The notes beneath the pieces were generated by a model. It saw only the letters and a list, made by a program, of their open reading frames with translations, was not told the origin of the DNA and did no database searches. Positions 1 to 6,446 of a DNA stretch of 6,917 nucleotides are shown here, in pieces. Numbering within the stretch: position 1 is the first letter of the stretch; the number at the start of each line of letters is the position of its first letter. The position numbers and the translations under genes are program-made. The stretch spans positions 1 through 6,917 of the forward strand of contig CAZCWX010000612.1 in assembly GCA_964502465.1 (NCBI GenBank), given 5' to 3'. This DNA comes from CAZCWX01 sp964502465 (GTDB lineage: Bacteria > Desulfobacterota > Binatia > Bin18).

Positions 1-16
1 CTGTGGCAGCGACTCT

Positions 17-403
17 TCATGGTATAGAGAAAAAATAAAGCGGTATTCCTCGAACCGTTTCAGACGACTGCTGCTGTGGCGCCAGCTTTTTTAACGCCGT
101 GAAATCCTGCGTCATGCTGGAGCGAATGACGGGCGAACGAAGTCCGGCCGCTGGATGATACTGAATGCAGTACAAGCGACCGTGATGTTGGCGCACCTGC
201 CCGTGGAGCCGCTTCCGTGCGCCGGTCTCACCCAACATCTGCTTGAGCGGGGCTTGACCGAGGATGACGATGCTCTGCGGTGCGATCAACGCCAGTTGGC
301 GATCGAGCCAAAGCTCTTTACACGTCGCTAGCTCCTCTCTTCTTTGAATTCCCCATAGATCCGCCGGCGAAGAGAAAGGCCGCTGCAAGGACTCATCTCG
401 CAA
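17..403 (-). pseudogene. Uracil-DNA glycosylase superfamily, C-terminal remnant
   Basis: The reading frame matches the C-terminal half of family 4/5 uracil-DNA glycosylases, which remove uracil from DNA in base-excision repair. Seen: a block with ATCKELWLDRQLALIAPQ, then the IVILGQAPLKQML strand and helix, a LHGQ turn, and YHPAAGLRSP, which corresponds to the conserved HP loop near the C terminus of these enzymes. The N-terminal part with the GxGPG-type uracil-binding motif and the iron-sulfur cysteines is missing. The frame stays open upstream to a stop at about 506-508, but those residues do not resemble the family and neither do the other two minus frames. The first codon here is TTG with no ribosome-binding site. 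The gene is therefore 5'-truncated and probably non-functional. The lost end faces the Fe/Mn SOD gene. The family assignment is fairly sure; the subfamily is not. Confidence 0.65.
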
Positions 404-672
404 GCGAACACTGTCTTGAGGAATACATGTGGTTGCAGGAGAAAGAACGATTTGTGGAGGTGGGCGAAACCTTGCCTCGCCTATGGCGGACAGTGTAACA
501 ACTTGTTAACCTGCTCGATTAAGAGTGTGTCTGCTTGTCGCGTGGCAAGCGGAATGTGTGGGAAGCATGTGGCATGGTTGTTGCTCCCCTATGCTGAGTG
601 GAGTGCGGATCATCCCTAATGTGTGAGGAAGATGCTCCACAATCTCGACAATAGAGAAAGGAGAATACTACG
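404..672. other. Intergenic stretch upstream of the Fe/Mn SOD, no gene seen
   Basis: I see no supported gene on either strand. The short open frames have no family resemblance and no ribosome-binding site. The missing 5' half of the glycosylase cannot be recovered here in any minus-strand frame. The promoter of the downstream SOD gene should lie here, but I could not find a -35/-10 pair that I would defend. The only clear signal is the Shine-Dalgarno site at its right end. Confidence 0.5.
657..663 (+). promoter_or_regulatory. Ribosome-binding site of the Fe/Mn SOD gene
   Basis: AAAGGAG is a near-perfect Shine-Dalgarno sequence, 9 bases upstream of the ATG at 673. It fixes the start of the SOD gene. 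Confidence 0.8.
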
Positions 673-1296
673 ATGGCGCAAGCTACCTACAAAACGACGG
701 ATTTCCAGTTATCCGGCCTGACCGGCATCTCGAATCAGACCATAGAAATGCATCTTGGTCTCTATCAAGGATACGTGAAGAATACCAACCTGCTCACAGA
801 ACAGCTGATGGAGATGGTGCAAAAGAAAAAAATGAGTGCGACAAACCTAGCTTACGCTGAACTGACCCGGCGTCTCGGCTTTGAATACGGCGGGATGGTG
901 CTGCACGAATATTATTTTGAGAATCTCGTTCCACGGGGCAAAGGAGAATCGGCCGCTCAACTAAAGCGAGCGTTTGAGCAGTGTTTTGGCGGATTCGAAC
1001 GCTGGCAGGCCGCGTTTGTTGCGGTGGGCAGTATGCGCGGTGTCGGTTGGGCGGTGTTGTATCAAGACCCGGTGACCGAGCAATTATCAAATCATTGGGT
1101 CGCGTTGCATCACGTCGGCGTTCCGTCCGGTTTCAAGCCCTTAATCGTAATGGATATGTGGGAGCATGCCTACCTCCTGGATTATCGACCCGCGGAGAAG
1201 AACAAATATATCGACGCGTTCTTTACAAACTTGGATTGGAGCGTTGTGAACAAACGGTGGAGCACAGCGGCGGCGGCGCGTAAAGCAGCAGCTTAG
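673..1296 (+). CDS. sodB: Superoxide dismutase, Fe/Mn family
   Basis: A 207-aa enzyme that converts superoxide to oxygen and hydrogen peroxide. There is no signal peptide, so it should act in the cytoplasm. All four metal ligands are visible: His27 (IEMHLGLYQGY), His78 (GGMVLHEYYFENL), and Asp161 and His165 in the signature DMWEHAYLLDY. The active-site Tyr34 is kept. Two things differ from the E. coli enzymes. The segment after the first ligand is one residue shorter and lacks the second-shell His30. The place where Fe or Mn enzymes carry the solvent-binding Gln or Ala appears to hold His (VALHHVG, about 147), so metal preference cannot be called; the symbol sodB follows the Fe-type convention only. 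Length is normal. The C terminus ends in an alanine-rich tail (199-207). The ATG has a strong Shine-Dalgarno site at 657-663. It is a single gene, convergent with the DHH gene. Confidence 0.93.
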   Translation: MAQATYKTTDFQLSGLTGISNQTIEMHLGLYQGYVKNTNLLTEQLMEMVQKKKMSATNLAYAELTRRLGFEYGGMVLHEYYFENLVPRGKGESAAQLKRAFEQCFGGFERWQAAFVAVGSMRGVGWAVLYQDPVTEQLSNHWVALHHVGVPSGFKPLIVMDMWEHAYLLDYRPAEKNKYIDAFFTNLDWSVVNKRWSTAAAARKAAA

Positions 1297-1545
1297 CCGA
1301 CTGGAAGAGAGAAGGAAAAAGTGAGGGACAAACGTTGAGGAATAAGGTAAAGGCAATTGCCGTTGGCTCTAGCAGTCCAGGTTGACGCTTTCTCCTCGGG
1401 GCGCGAGATCATGCGCCCCGGCGCGTTAACCCGCACTCTAGTCAGATTGCTTGCTCCTGATGCAGAGGGTCGCTATAGCATGAGGGGTAGCAGATGGAGT
1501 GCGGTTGCGCTTTAGAAATGGGACGGAGGCGGAGCACCCTTACGT
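1297..1545. other. Convergent intergenic region between the SOD and DHH genes
   Basis: This is the shared 3' region of two converging genes. It holds a 10-bp palindrome GGCAATTGCC (1352-1361) and a GC-rich hairpin at 1397-1420, described separately. I see no gene or tRNA in it. Confidence 0.5.
1397..1420. terminator. GC-rich hairpin, possible terminator between convergent genes
   Basis: CGGGGCGC (1397-1404) and GCGCCCCG (1413-1420) form a perfect 8-bp stem around an 8-base loop, midway between the ends of two convergent genes. Neither side has a clear T-tract, so this is not a textbook intrinsic terminator. It may stop or stabilise both transcripts. Confidence 0.4.
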
Positions 1546-2646
1546 CTACGCCTGACTCACCGTGGGACCAGATAAGAGGGAGGAAAGAAGGCGTTCCTCG
1601 TGTCGTTTCCTGCCGCCTTGAGGTATGAGGAATTCGGCGCGCAAGTCGGTTTTCCCTAGAGCGTGTAAGAAATCGCGCACGATCTGGCGTGCGTCGTCCT
1701 TCCACTTGCGCCGCGAGGTCTTGACTTTGCCACCGGCCACCATGCCATGTCCACCTGCCATGCCTGAGGGCAGAAGAGAGGCCAGCAACAGGCCCGCGCG
1801 TGCAGAGGGATCGTCGGTCCGCACGGACACGTAGAGAAAACCATCATAGGGCGCGAGGCAGGCCGACCAGTGGGCGACGTCCAGTCGTAAAAGAAAATCC
1901 GCCACCTCGGCCACCGCATCGGGATAAAACACCTCTCCTAATATGGTTACGGCAATGTCTTCATACACAACCGTGTTCTGGAGAGCTTGGCCAATGAGGC
2001 GAAAATAATCACGTGGCAGGGGAGGGTATTGGATCTCACCGAGCAGCCGCTTATTGACATAGGGGTACAGAAACTGGCTGGCTACGATGTCTGCCGATTG
2101 GGTTTCCCGACCGAGATTCTGTGTTTCCGAGGAAATCCCATAGAAGAGTGCTGTGGCAATCTGAGGATCGATCGGCACTTCCCCTTCTTGGAGATATTCA
2201 GTCGTAATCGTTGAGGTCGCTCCGTACGTCTGCCGTAGATCCACGAAAGGCACCGTCTCATTTGTGCCCCAATCCGGATGGTGATCGATGACCGCGACGG
2301 GAGTGATGTGCTCTGGAAGCGCATTGTTCGCTCGGCGGGGCTGCGTATCGACCAAAATAATTGCTCCTTTGCAATCGGGAAAGAGCTGCTCTACCGGGAC
2401 GAGCGGAATACTGAGAGCGGAGGCCAGAGCGCGATTCTCGGAGCGCCCAATGATGCCGCCTAGACCCACGACTGGCGTTTTCTTGAGAGTGTGTGTGATG
2501 AGCTTCAACAATGCCGCGGCGCTTGCGAGTGCGTCCGGATCCGGATTGTTATGGGGAAGAATTACCACTTTTTTTGACGCAGGAATGACAGCCAGCAACT
2601 CGGCTACCTTGCCACCTCTGTGTCTCACTATCGAGTCGGCATCCAT
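1546..2646 (-). CDS. DHH/DHHA1 family phosphoesterase (NrnA-like)
   Basis: A 366-aa predicted cytosolic metal-dependent phosphoesterase. The family includes NrnA (nanoRNA and pAp hydrolysis) and cyclic-dinucleotide phosphodiesterases. Residues from the chosen start: the first metal motif PHNNPDPDALAS (Asp36, Asp38), then VDTQP (Asp100), the name-giving IDHHP (Asp121-His122-His123), and in the C-terminal DHHA1 domain the substrate-binding AGGHGMVAGG (His300). A helical linker lies between the domains. No membrane segment or CBS/GGDEF domain is present, so this is the stand-alone type rather than a GdpP-like protein. The ATG at 2646 is chosen because GAGGAG ends 6 bases upstream. An in-frame GTG at 2682 would add 12 residues but lacks a good site. 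The gene follows the 121-aa protein on the same strand after 65 bases, so the two are probably co-transcribed. The exact substrate cannot be read from sequence. Confidence 0.9.
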   Translation of the reverse strand: MDADSIVRHRGGKVAELLAVIPASKKVVILPHNNPDPDALASAAALLKLITHTLKKTPVVGLGGIIGRSENRALASALSIPLVPVEQLFPDCKGAIILVDTQPRRANNALPEHITPVAVIDHHPDWGTNETVPFVDLRQTYGATSTITTEYLQEGEVPIDPQIATALFYGISSETQNLGRETQSADIVASQFLYPYVNKRLLGEIQYPPLPRDYFRLIGQALQNTVVYEDIAVTILGEVFYPDAVAEVADFLLRLDVAHWSACLAPYDGFLYVSVRTDDPSARAGLLLASLLPSGMAGGHGMVAGGKVKTSRRKWKDDARQIVRDFLHALGKTDLRAEFLIPQGGRKRHEERLLSSLLSGPTVSQA

Positions 2647-2652
2647 ACAAAT

Positions 2653-2657
2653 CTCCT
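2653..2657 (-). promoter_or_regulatory. Ribosome-binding site deciding the DHH start
   Basis: On the minus strand AGGAG, within a longer GAGGAAGAGGAG run, lies 6 bases before the ATG at 2646. It favours this start over the upstream GTG at 2682. Confidence 0.75.
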
Positions 2658-2711
2658 CTTCCTCACGAAGGATAGCGGCCACATACTTTTCTTTCGTTGA
2701 TGCACGTCTCT

Positions 2712-3077
2712 TTACCTGTCCTGAGCGACATGCCCTCGTGATAGGACCCCTTTGCGAATGTAGACTGGATCCAATTCAAGGGTTTGGCATACAATGAGAA
2801 ACGAGAAAGGATCTTTGTCGTCTTCCGAGGTAAACCACTCATAAGCCTCATGAAACAACCGTCGCTCACGGGTGCGCCTGGCGTTGCGATATCGCTGGAT
2901 ATCGTATACAGCGCTCTCCAGCACGGCCAACTGTAATTTCTTTTCCGGCGTCAGGTGTTTCCCACGTGCAAGCTGACCGTAATATTGTGACGGCAGAATA
3001 ATGTCAGGACCAAAGAGCGAGAGCGCACTTCCCCCTTCGCTGCGGGACTGTGCTGTTGCTGTTGCGTCTTTGGACAT
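2712..3077 (-). CDS. Conserved small protein of unknown function
   Basis: A 121-aa soluble protein with no signal peptide or membrane segment. After a low-complexity, Ser/Ala-rich N terminus (1-20) come FGPDIILPSQYYG (22-34), a helix LTPEKKLQLAVLESAVYDIQ (42-61), a basic stretch RYRNARRTRERRLFHEAYEW (62-81) and a C-terminal segment DPFSFLIVCQTLELDPVYIR (89-108). I recall similar small proteins with the pattern RRLFxEAxEW...PFSFxxIC..LxLDPxYxR as unannotated hypotheticals in environmental bacteria. The last part could be a short helix-turn-helix-like fold (C97-R108), but that is inference. Start choice: the ATG at 3077 has GAGGA 5 bases upstream; a GTG at 3080 would be too close to that site. 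It precedes the DHH gene on the same strand, 65 bases apart, so they probably form an operon. I do not know its function. Confidence 0.75.
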   Translation of the reverse strand: MSKDATATAQSRSEGGSALSLFGPDIILPSQYYGQLARGKHLTPEKKLQLAVLESAVYDIQRYRNARRTRERRLFHEAYEWFTSEDDKDPFSFLIVCQTLELDPVYIRKGVLSRGHVAQDR

Positions 3078-3356
3078 CACTATCCTCAGGTGTAACCAGG
3101 CGACTTTCTTGCGCCCTCTCTCCGATGCCTCTCCAAAGTGGCGTCGTCATCCGCTAGGGAAAAGGGAATAAATGTCCTGGCGTCAAAAGATCAGGCGTGT
3201 CTTTATGGACGCGCGCTGTGAACGTACGAGAGTAAAATTCGCGCAGAGCAGCGCCTCCTTATCATCTTTATCATTGGATATTATCTATGTGAGCACGACG
3301 CCTAACGCCGGTCAACGAGAGTTTTTTATCGTCAACGAAAAAATGAATGACCCAAA
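3078..3356. other. Geneless spacer upstream of the 121-aa gene
   Basis: No supported gene on either strand. The minus-strand promoter of the downstream pair should lie here. The stretch 3258-3288 is AT-rich with repeated TTATC/GATAA blocks. An 8-base direct repeat GTCAACGA occurs at 3311-3318 and 3331-3338, 20 bp apart. Neither is strong enough to name a binding protein. Confidence 0.45.
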
Positions 3357-3797
3357 CTACTGACATCGTCTCAGCATTGACATCTTTATGATGAACACCA
3401 TGATACAGCCGCCGCAAATCACATCTGAGTTGTGTCGATGCAACCACTTCTCAAACTGTCGCCAAGTCCTGGTATTGATGACGTGCTTCTTTTCCAACCA
3501 GCCGCGCCGCGCCTGGTCAACGCCATACTGCCTATACCGGAGATTCGCCGTGCCGTGCGCGTCGCTGCTAATCGCGATCTTCACTCCCAGCTCGCACGCC
3601 CGGCGCACCTGCGCATCGCGCAGAGCGAGCCGTTCCGGTTGCGCCTTGAGTTCCAAGGCGACGTCGTACTCTTTAGCGGCCTGAAACACTGCTTCAAGAT
3701 CCACCGCAATGGGCTCTCGTTGATTGATGAGCCGCACCGTCGGATGCGCCAAAATGTCGACCGCTGGATGCGCAAGCGCCTTGATTCTCGTGCGACC
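3357..3797 (-). pseudogene. PolX-type PHP domain, C-terminal remnant
   Basis: The frame reads as the last part of the PHP phosphoesterase domain found at the C terminus of bacterial family X DNA polymerases (gap repair, 3'-5' exonuclease activity). Seen in order: KALAHPAVDILAHPT, RLINQREPIAVDLEAV, the LELKAQPERLAL strand, the metal-binding motif ISSDAHGTANL, and YGVDQARRGWLEKKHVINTR. No polymerase domains or earlier PHP metal motifs are present. Homology begins right after an in-frame TAG at 3798-3800, and there is no start codon with a ribosome-binding site (3752 is only a TTG). The last 20 or so residues after KWLHR look unrelated to the family, as if the original stop had been lost. This is a 5'-truncated dead gene. 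Its missing end faces the Cu/Zn SOD only 25 bases away. A stand-alone PHP protein is less likely, because the family-specific C terminus fits PolX well. Confidence 0.72.
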
Positions 3798-3821
3798 CTA
3801 TGTTGAGCGAATATGCTCTCC

Positions 3822-4373
3822 TCATTCTGTGGCTGGTTTTGCGATGACGCCACACGCAATTCGTGCACCCGCAGCGCCGGCGGGATCTGTGTGGTAGTCA
3901 TCCGGCCCGGTATGAATCACGAGCGCGGAGCCATTCTCATCAAAGAGTCGGTTGTCGCCCTCCTTAACGCTCACTTGCGTCGCCAATGCTTCAATGGTGA
4001 GTGTCCCACTTTCGGGAACGTGAATATTCGGCAAATCGCCCGCATGTTTCCCCTTCTGATTAAGGATGCCGTGTTTTTCACCAGATGGACTGAAATGACC
4101 ACCCGCGGAGGTAAAGGTAGGTGGGTCGCATTTCCCTATTTCATGAATATGGAAGGCATGCGTTCCAGGAGTGAGCTTGGAAAGATCCAGTCGTATCAAG
4201 ACGCCCTGAGGCGTCTGCAGCAACTTCGCTTCTCCCACTTTTGTGGCCTCGCTATTCTTTAGAGGCACGACGACTGCCCGGGTCCAGACCTCTTGTGTTG
4301 GATCAGCCCAAATTGCACTTGTTGTCAGACCAAAGATAGACACGAGAGTTGTAAGAAAAATGAAGAATTTCAT
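3822..4373 (-). CDS. sodC: Superoxide dismutase, Cu/Zn, periplasmic
   Basis: A 183-aa precursor. Residues 1-23 form a typical Sec signal peptide (MKFF, hydrophobic core, cleavage near AIWA/DP), so the enzyme should work in the periplasm and remove superoxide made outside the cytoplasm. Every metal residue is visible: copper ligands His75 and His77 (FHIHEIG), the bridging His93 (GGHFSP), zinc ligands His101, His110 and Asp113 (HAGDLPN), and copper ligand His154 (VIHTGPDDYH). Cys82 and Cys174 would form the conserved disulfide, and Arg171 (ARIACGVI) is the active-site arginine that guides superoxide. Length is normal for bacterial SodC. The ATG at 4373 is preceded by a GAGGAGGAG site 8 bases away. 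The gene appears complete and healthy although both neighbours are truncated on the sides that face it, so it may have arrived as a unit. Unrelated in fold to the SOD at 673. Confidence 0.95.
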   Translation of the reverse strand: MKFFIFLTTLVSIFGLTTSAIWADPTQEVWTRAVVVPLKNSEATKVGEAKLLQTPQGVLIRLDLSKLTPGTHAFHIHEIGKCDPPTFTSAGGHFSPSGEKHGILNQKGKHAGDLPNIHVPESGTLTIEALATQVSVKEGDNRLFDENGSALVIHTGPDDYHTDPAGAAGARIACGVIAKPATE

Positions 4374-4381
4374 CGGTGCGT

Positions 4382-4390
4382 CTCCTCCTC
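4382..4390 (-). promoter_or_regulatory. Ribosome-binding site of the Cu/Zn SOD gene
   Basis: The minus strand reads GAGGAGGAG, 8 bases before the ATG at 4373. This is strong and unambiguous. Confidence 0.75.
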
Positions 4391-4402
4391 TTTTTTAGGG
4401 TA

Positions 4403-4416
4403 GTTCTTTATAGAAC
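4403..4416 (-). promoter_or_regulatory. Inverted repeat over a possible -10 element of sodC
   Basis: GTTCT-TTAT-AGAAC is a perfect 5-bp inverted repeat. On the minus strand it contains TATAAA (4412 to 4407), placed about 34 bases before the sodC start, suitable for a -10 box with a short leader. I see no -35 box at standard spacing: the nearest TTGGCA is 22 bases away. It could be an operator over the promoter or simply chance. Confidence 0.3.
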
Positions 4417-4544
4417 GCATTGGTGCAAAGCGGGTGCCAAGAAACGCCGACAGGAAGATCTCAAGAAACCTGTTCGTTTTTTCCACTGCTCCTGAGGCGT
4501 TGCAAAAGTGGAACGCCACGCCACCCCTCTACTGTGCGGCGATG

Positions 4545-5975
4545 GGACACCTGTAAAAATAAGACGCAAGAAAAAACGAGAGAGAGACGCGCTGCGTCTT
4601 TCTCTTTGCGGATCTGGCGTCGGCGCGTGAAACACGGGCCTCGGCGGCGCTGGTGTGGATTCCGCCTCGGTCAGTGGTGCTTTGCGCCATTGCATCGGGA
4701 ATTTGCGCCGCGCTTACATACCGTGGCGTCTGGCGGATCAGCCCTTGATCCCGTGCTGGCGTGGACACTTGAAGGGCTCGGGTGGCAAGTGGCGACCGGT
4801 TACGGTCTGACCGAAACATCGCCGCTTCTCACCTTTCACCCGCCCGGCGCAGGCCGTCTGGACACGGCTGGTCGACCGTTGCCTGGCGTGGAGATCCGTA
4901 TCGCCAAACCGGAAGACGATGCTGCGTATGGCGAAGTGTTGGCCAAGGGGCCGAACGTTTTTTCCGGCTACCGCAACTTGCCCGAGGAGACGAGGAGCGC
5001 CTTCACCGCGGACGGCTATTTCTGCACCGGCGATGTAGGCGCTCTCGATCAGAGCGGATACTTGCGCCTGGAAGGAAGAGCTTCCTCACTCATCGTGCTT
5101 CCTGGCGGAGAAAACATTTGGCCTGAGGAGGTGGAAGAAACGCTTGCAAAGGGACCCCGGATCCGCGACGCCGCTGTATTAGAGCATAAAGAGAGGTTGG
5201 TTGCTCTCGTCGTGCCTGACGTGGGCGTCGGGGGCCTGGAAGACCAACAACAGCTCGAACAGGAGATTCGTCAAGGCATAGAATCCCAATCTCATGCGCT
5301 GCCATCGCATCACCGGGTCAGCGACTATGCCATCACAATGGCTCCTCTTCCTCGCACCGGCTTGGGCAAGATTCGTCGCCACAAGCTCGCTGAGCGTTAT
5401 CGGCAAGCCACACAACAGCGTGGTCAGTTATCCGAAGACACAGGTCCGTTGCCGCTGGAGCAGTGGTCCCCAGAAGATCGCCAGCTCGTAGAAGAGCCGA
5501 GCGCTCAACACGTATGGGAGTGGCTCGTGAGCGGTTCCCTGAGCGACGATTGACGCCACAGACAAACCTGCAACTCGACCTGGGCGTTGATTCCCTGGCG
5601 TGGTTGAACTTGACCTTGGAAATTCGTGAATACCCAAGCGTTGATCTCGATGAAGAGGCCATTGGTCGGATCGAGACTGTGCGCGATCTCTTACAGGAGG
5701 CGGGGGAAGCTGAGCAGGCCCAAGACGGCGGTCAATCGCCGCTTGTGCGACTTCAGCAACCTGAGGCGTTGCTCAATGATCAGCAGCGTCAATGGTTGCA
5801 ACCGCCGGGCTGGTGGGGGCGTGCGTTCGGGTCCTTGTTACTCAGCCTCGATTGCTATCTGTTGCGGTGGCTCTATCGTCTCGAGGTCAAGGGGTACGAA
5901 CAGCTGCCGCAAGACGGACCGCTCGTCTGCACGCCGAATATGGTTCACTTTCTTCGGCGTGCAGCTGTCCTATGA
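4545..5975 (+). pseudogene. Acyl-CoA synthetase–carrier–acyltransferase fusion, truncated and frameshifted
   Basis: This is the remains of a three-domain protein that would activate a fatty acid and pass it on for lipid synthesis. From about 4545 the frame follows the C-terminal half of an AMP-forming acyl-CoA synthetase: VASGGSALDP, the adenylate motif GYGLTETSP (4798-4824), TGD (5026-5034), LEGRASSLIVLPGGEN, and the core PRTGLGKIRR with the catalytic lysine (5368-5370). The N-terminal domain with the TSGTTGxPKG phosphate loop is absent. At about 5527-5530 one base is missing: VWEWLV continues as ERFPERRLTPQTNLQLD in the next frame, so the first frame stops at 5551-5553. The second frame holds a carrier domain, LGVDSL, with the phosphopantetheine serine at 5592-5594. 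It then starts a PlsC-like acyltransferase (GYEQLPQDGPLVCTPN), where the catalytic HX4D is replaced by M....R and the frame ends at 5973-5975. It lacks both ends, so it is non-functional. The left limit is approximate; the frame is open from 4420, but the first 40 codons match nothing. Confidence 0.85.
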
Positions 5976-6116
5976 CCAAGACAGTGACACGGCTTTTTGT
6001 CATGAAAGAGAGACACGTAGTGGAAAATCTCACCAGTTTTCGGCTACGCTCAGATGGCCCTATTCTTGCAACCCGTAAACAAGAAGAAAGACAAATCAAA
6101 CCGAAAGGAGAACGGT
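5976..6116. other. Spacer between the synthetase remnant and the thiamine-binding gene
   Basis: I cannot recognise any further acyltransferase sequence here in any plus frame, so the missing two thirds of that domain were deleted rather than shifted. The promoter of the next gene should lie here. Only its ribosome-binding site is clear. Confidence 0.45.
6104..6110 (+). promoter_or_regulatory. Ribosome-binding site deciding the thiamine-binding gene start
   Basis: AAAGGAG lies 6 bases before the ATG at 6117. It favours that start over an upstream in-frame codon at 6054, which would add 21 lysine-rich residues unlike the family. Confidence 0.8.
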
Positions 6117-6446
6117 ATGTTGGCTGAACTCAGCATCATTCCCATCGGCAACAGCACCCATCTGAGCGGAGAGCTAGCTAAGGTGCTCAAACTGGTGGAT
6201 GAATCCGGTTTACCCTACCAGCTCACGCCTTCCGGTACGTGTATCGAGGGTGGGTGGGATGAACTAATGCCGCTCATTCGTCAGTGTCACGAGCGGGCGC
6301 GTAAGGCGTCGCCGCATGTCGTGACGCTGATTAAGCTCGAAGATGACGAAGGTGAACAACAGAAGCTCACGCGCAATGTCGCCTCGATTGAGGAAAAAAT
6401 CGGTCATTCTCTGAAACAGACTAAAAGAAGGAGTACGACAGGATGA
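6117..6446 (+). CDS. MTH1187-family thiamine-binding protein
   Basis: A 109-aa cytosolic protein of the MTH1187/YkoF-like family (formerly DUF77), small ferredoxin-like folds that bind thiamine or related pyrimidines and often accompany thiamine transport or salvage. Seen: the N-terminal strand MLAELSIIPIG, the helix VLKLVDESGLPY (23-34), the family hallmark YQLTPSGTCIEGGWDELMPL (34-53), the helix IRQCHERARKASPHVVTLIK (54-73), and VASIEEKIGHSL (88-99) near the end. The C terminus is a basic tail, KQTKRRSTTG. Length is normal and no residue is obviously lost. The start at 6117 is set by AAAGGAG 6 bases upstream. The stop TGA overlaps the ATG of the next frame (ATGA, 6443-6446), so the two were once translationally coupled; that partner is now a pseudogene. 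No thiamine transport gene or TPP riboswitch is visible nearby. The family is sure; the ligand is inferred from the family. Confidence 0.88.
   Translation: MLAELSIIPIGNSTHLSGELAKVLKLVDESGLPYQLTPSGTCIEGGWDELMPLIRQCHERARKASPHVVTLIKLEDDEGEQQKLTRNVASIEEKIGHSLKQTKRRSTTG

Noticed and set aside
280..619. Plus-strand open frames of 60-70 codons
   Set aside because: They overlap the glycosylase remnant or each other, lack ribosome-binding sites and match no family.
991..1000. GGATTCGAAC, which resembles a tRNA T-loop on the minus strand
   Set aside because: It lies inside the SOD coding sequence (GGFERW), and no cloverleaf stems or anticodon arm surround it.
3258..3288. Possible second Fur-like site upstream of the 121-aa gene (TTATCATCTTTATCATTGG)
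   Set aside because: It reaches only about 12 of 19 consensus matches and has no dyad symmetry, unlike the site at 6671.
3311..3338. Direct repeat GTCAACGA spaced 20 bp
   Set aside because: Eight bases repeated once is too short to support a named site without comparison to other promoters.
3432..4262. Plus-strand open frames of 124 and 149 codons opposite PolX and sodC
   Set aside because: These are antisense images of the clearly homologous minus-strand genes.
6054..6116. Upstream start for the thiamine-binding protein
   Set aside because: It adds 21 residues unlike the family, while AAAGGAG is placed exactly for the ATG at 6117.
5626..6127. Plus-strand frames of 150 and 111 codons over the carrier/acyltransferase remnant
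   Set aside because: They are alternative frames of the recognisable domain sequence and have no family resemblance themselves.
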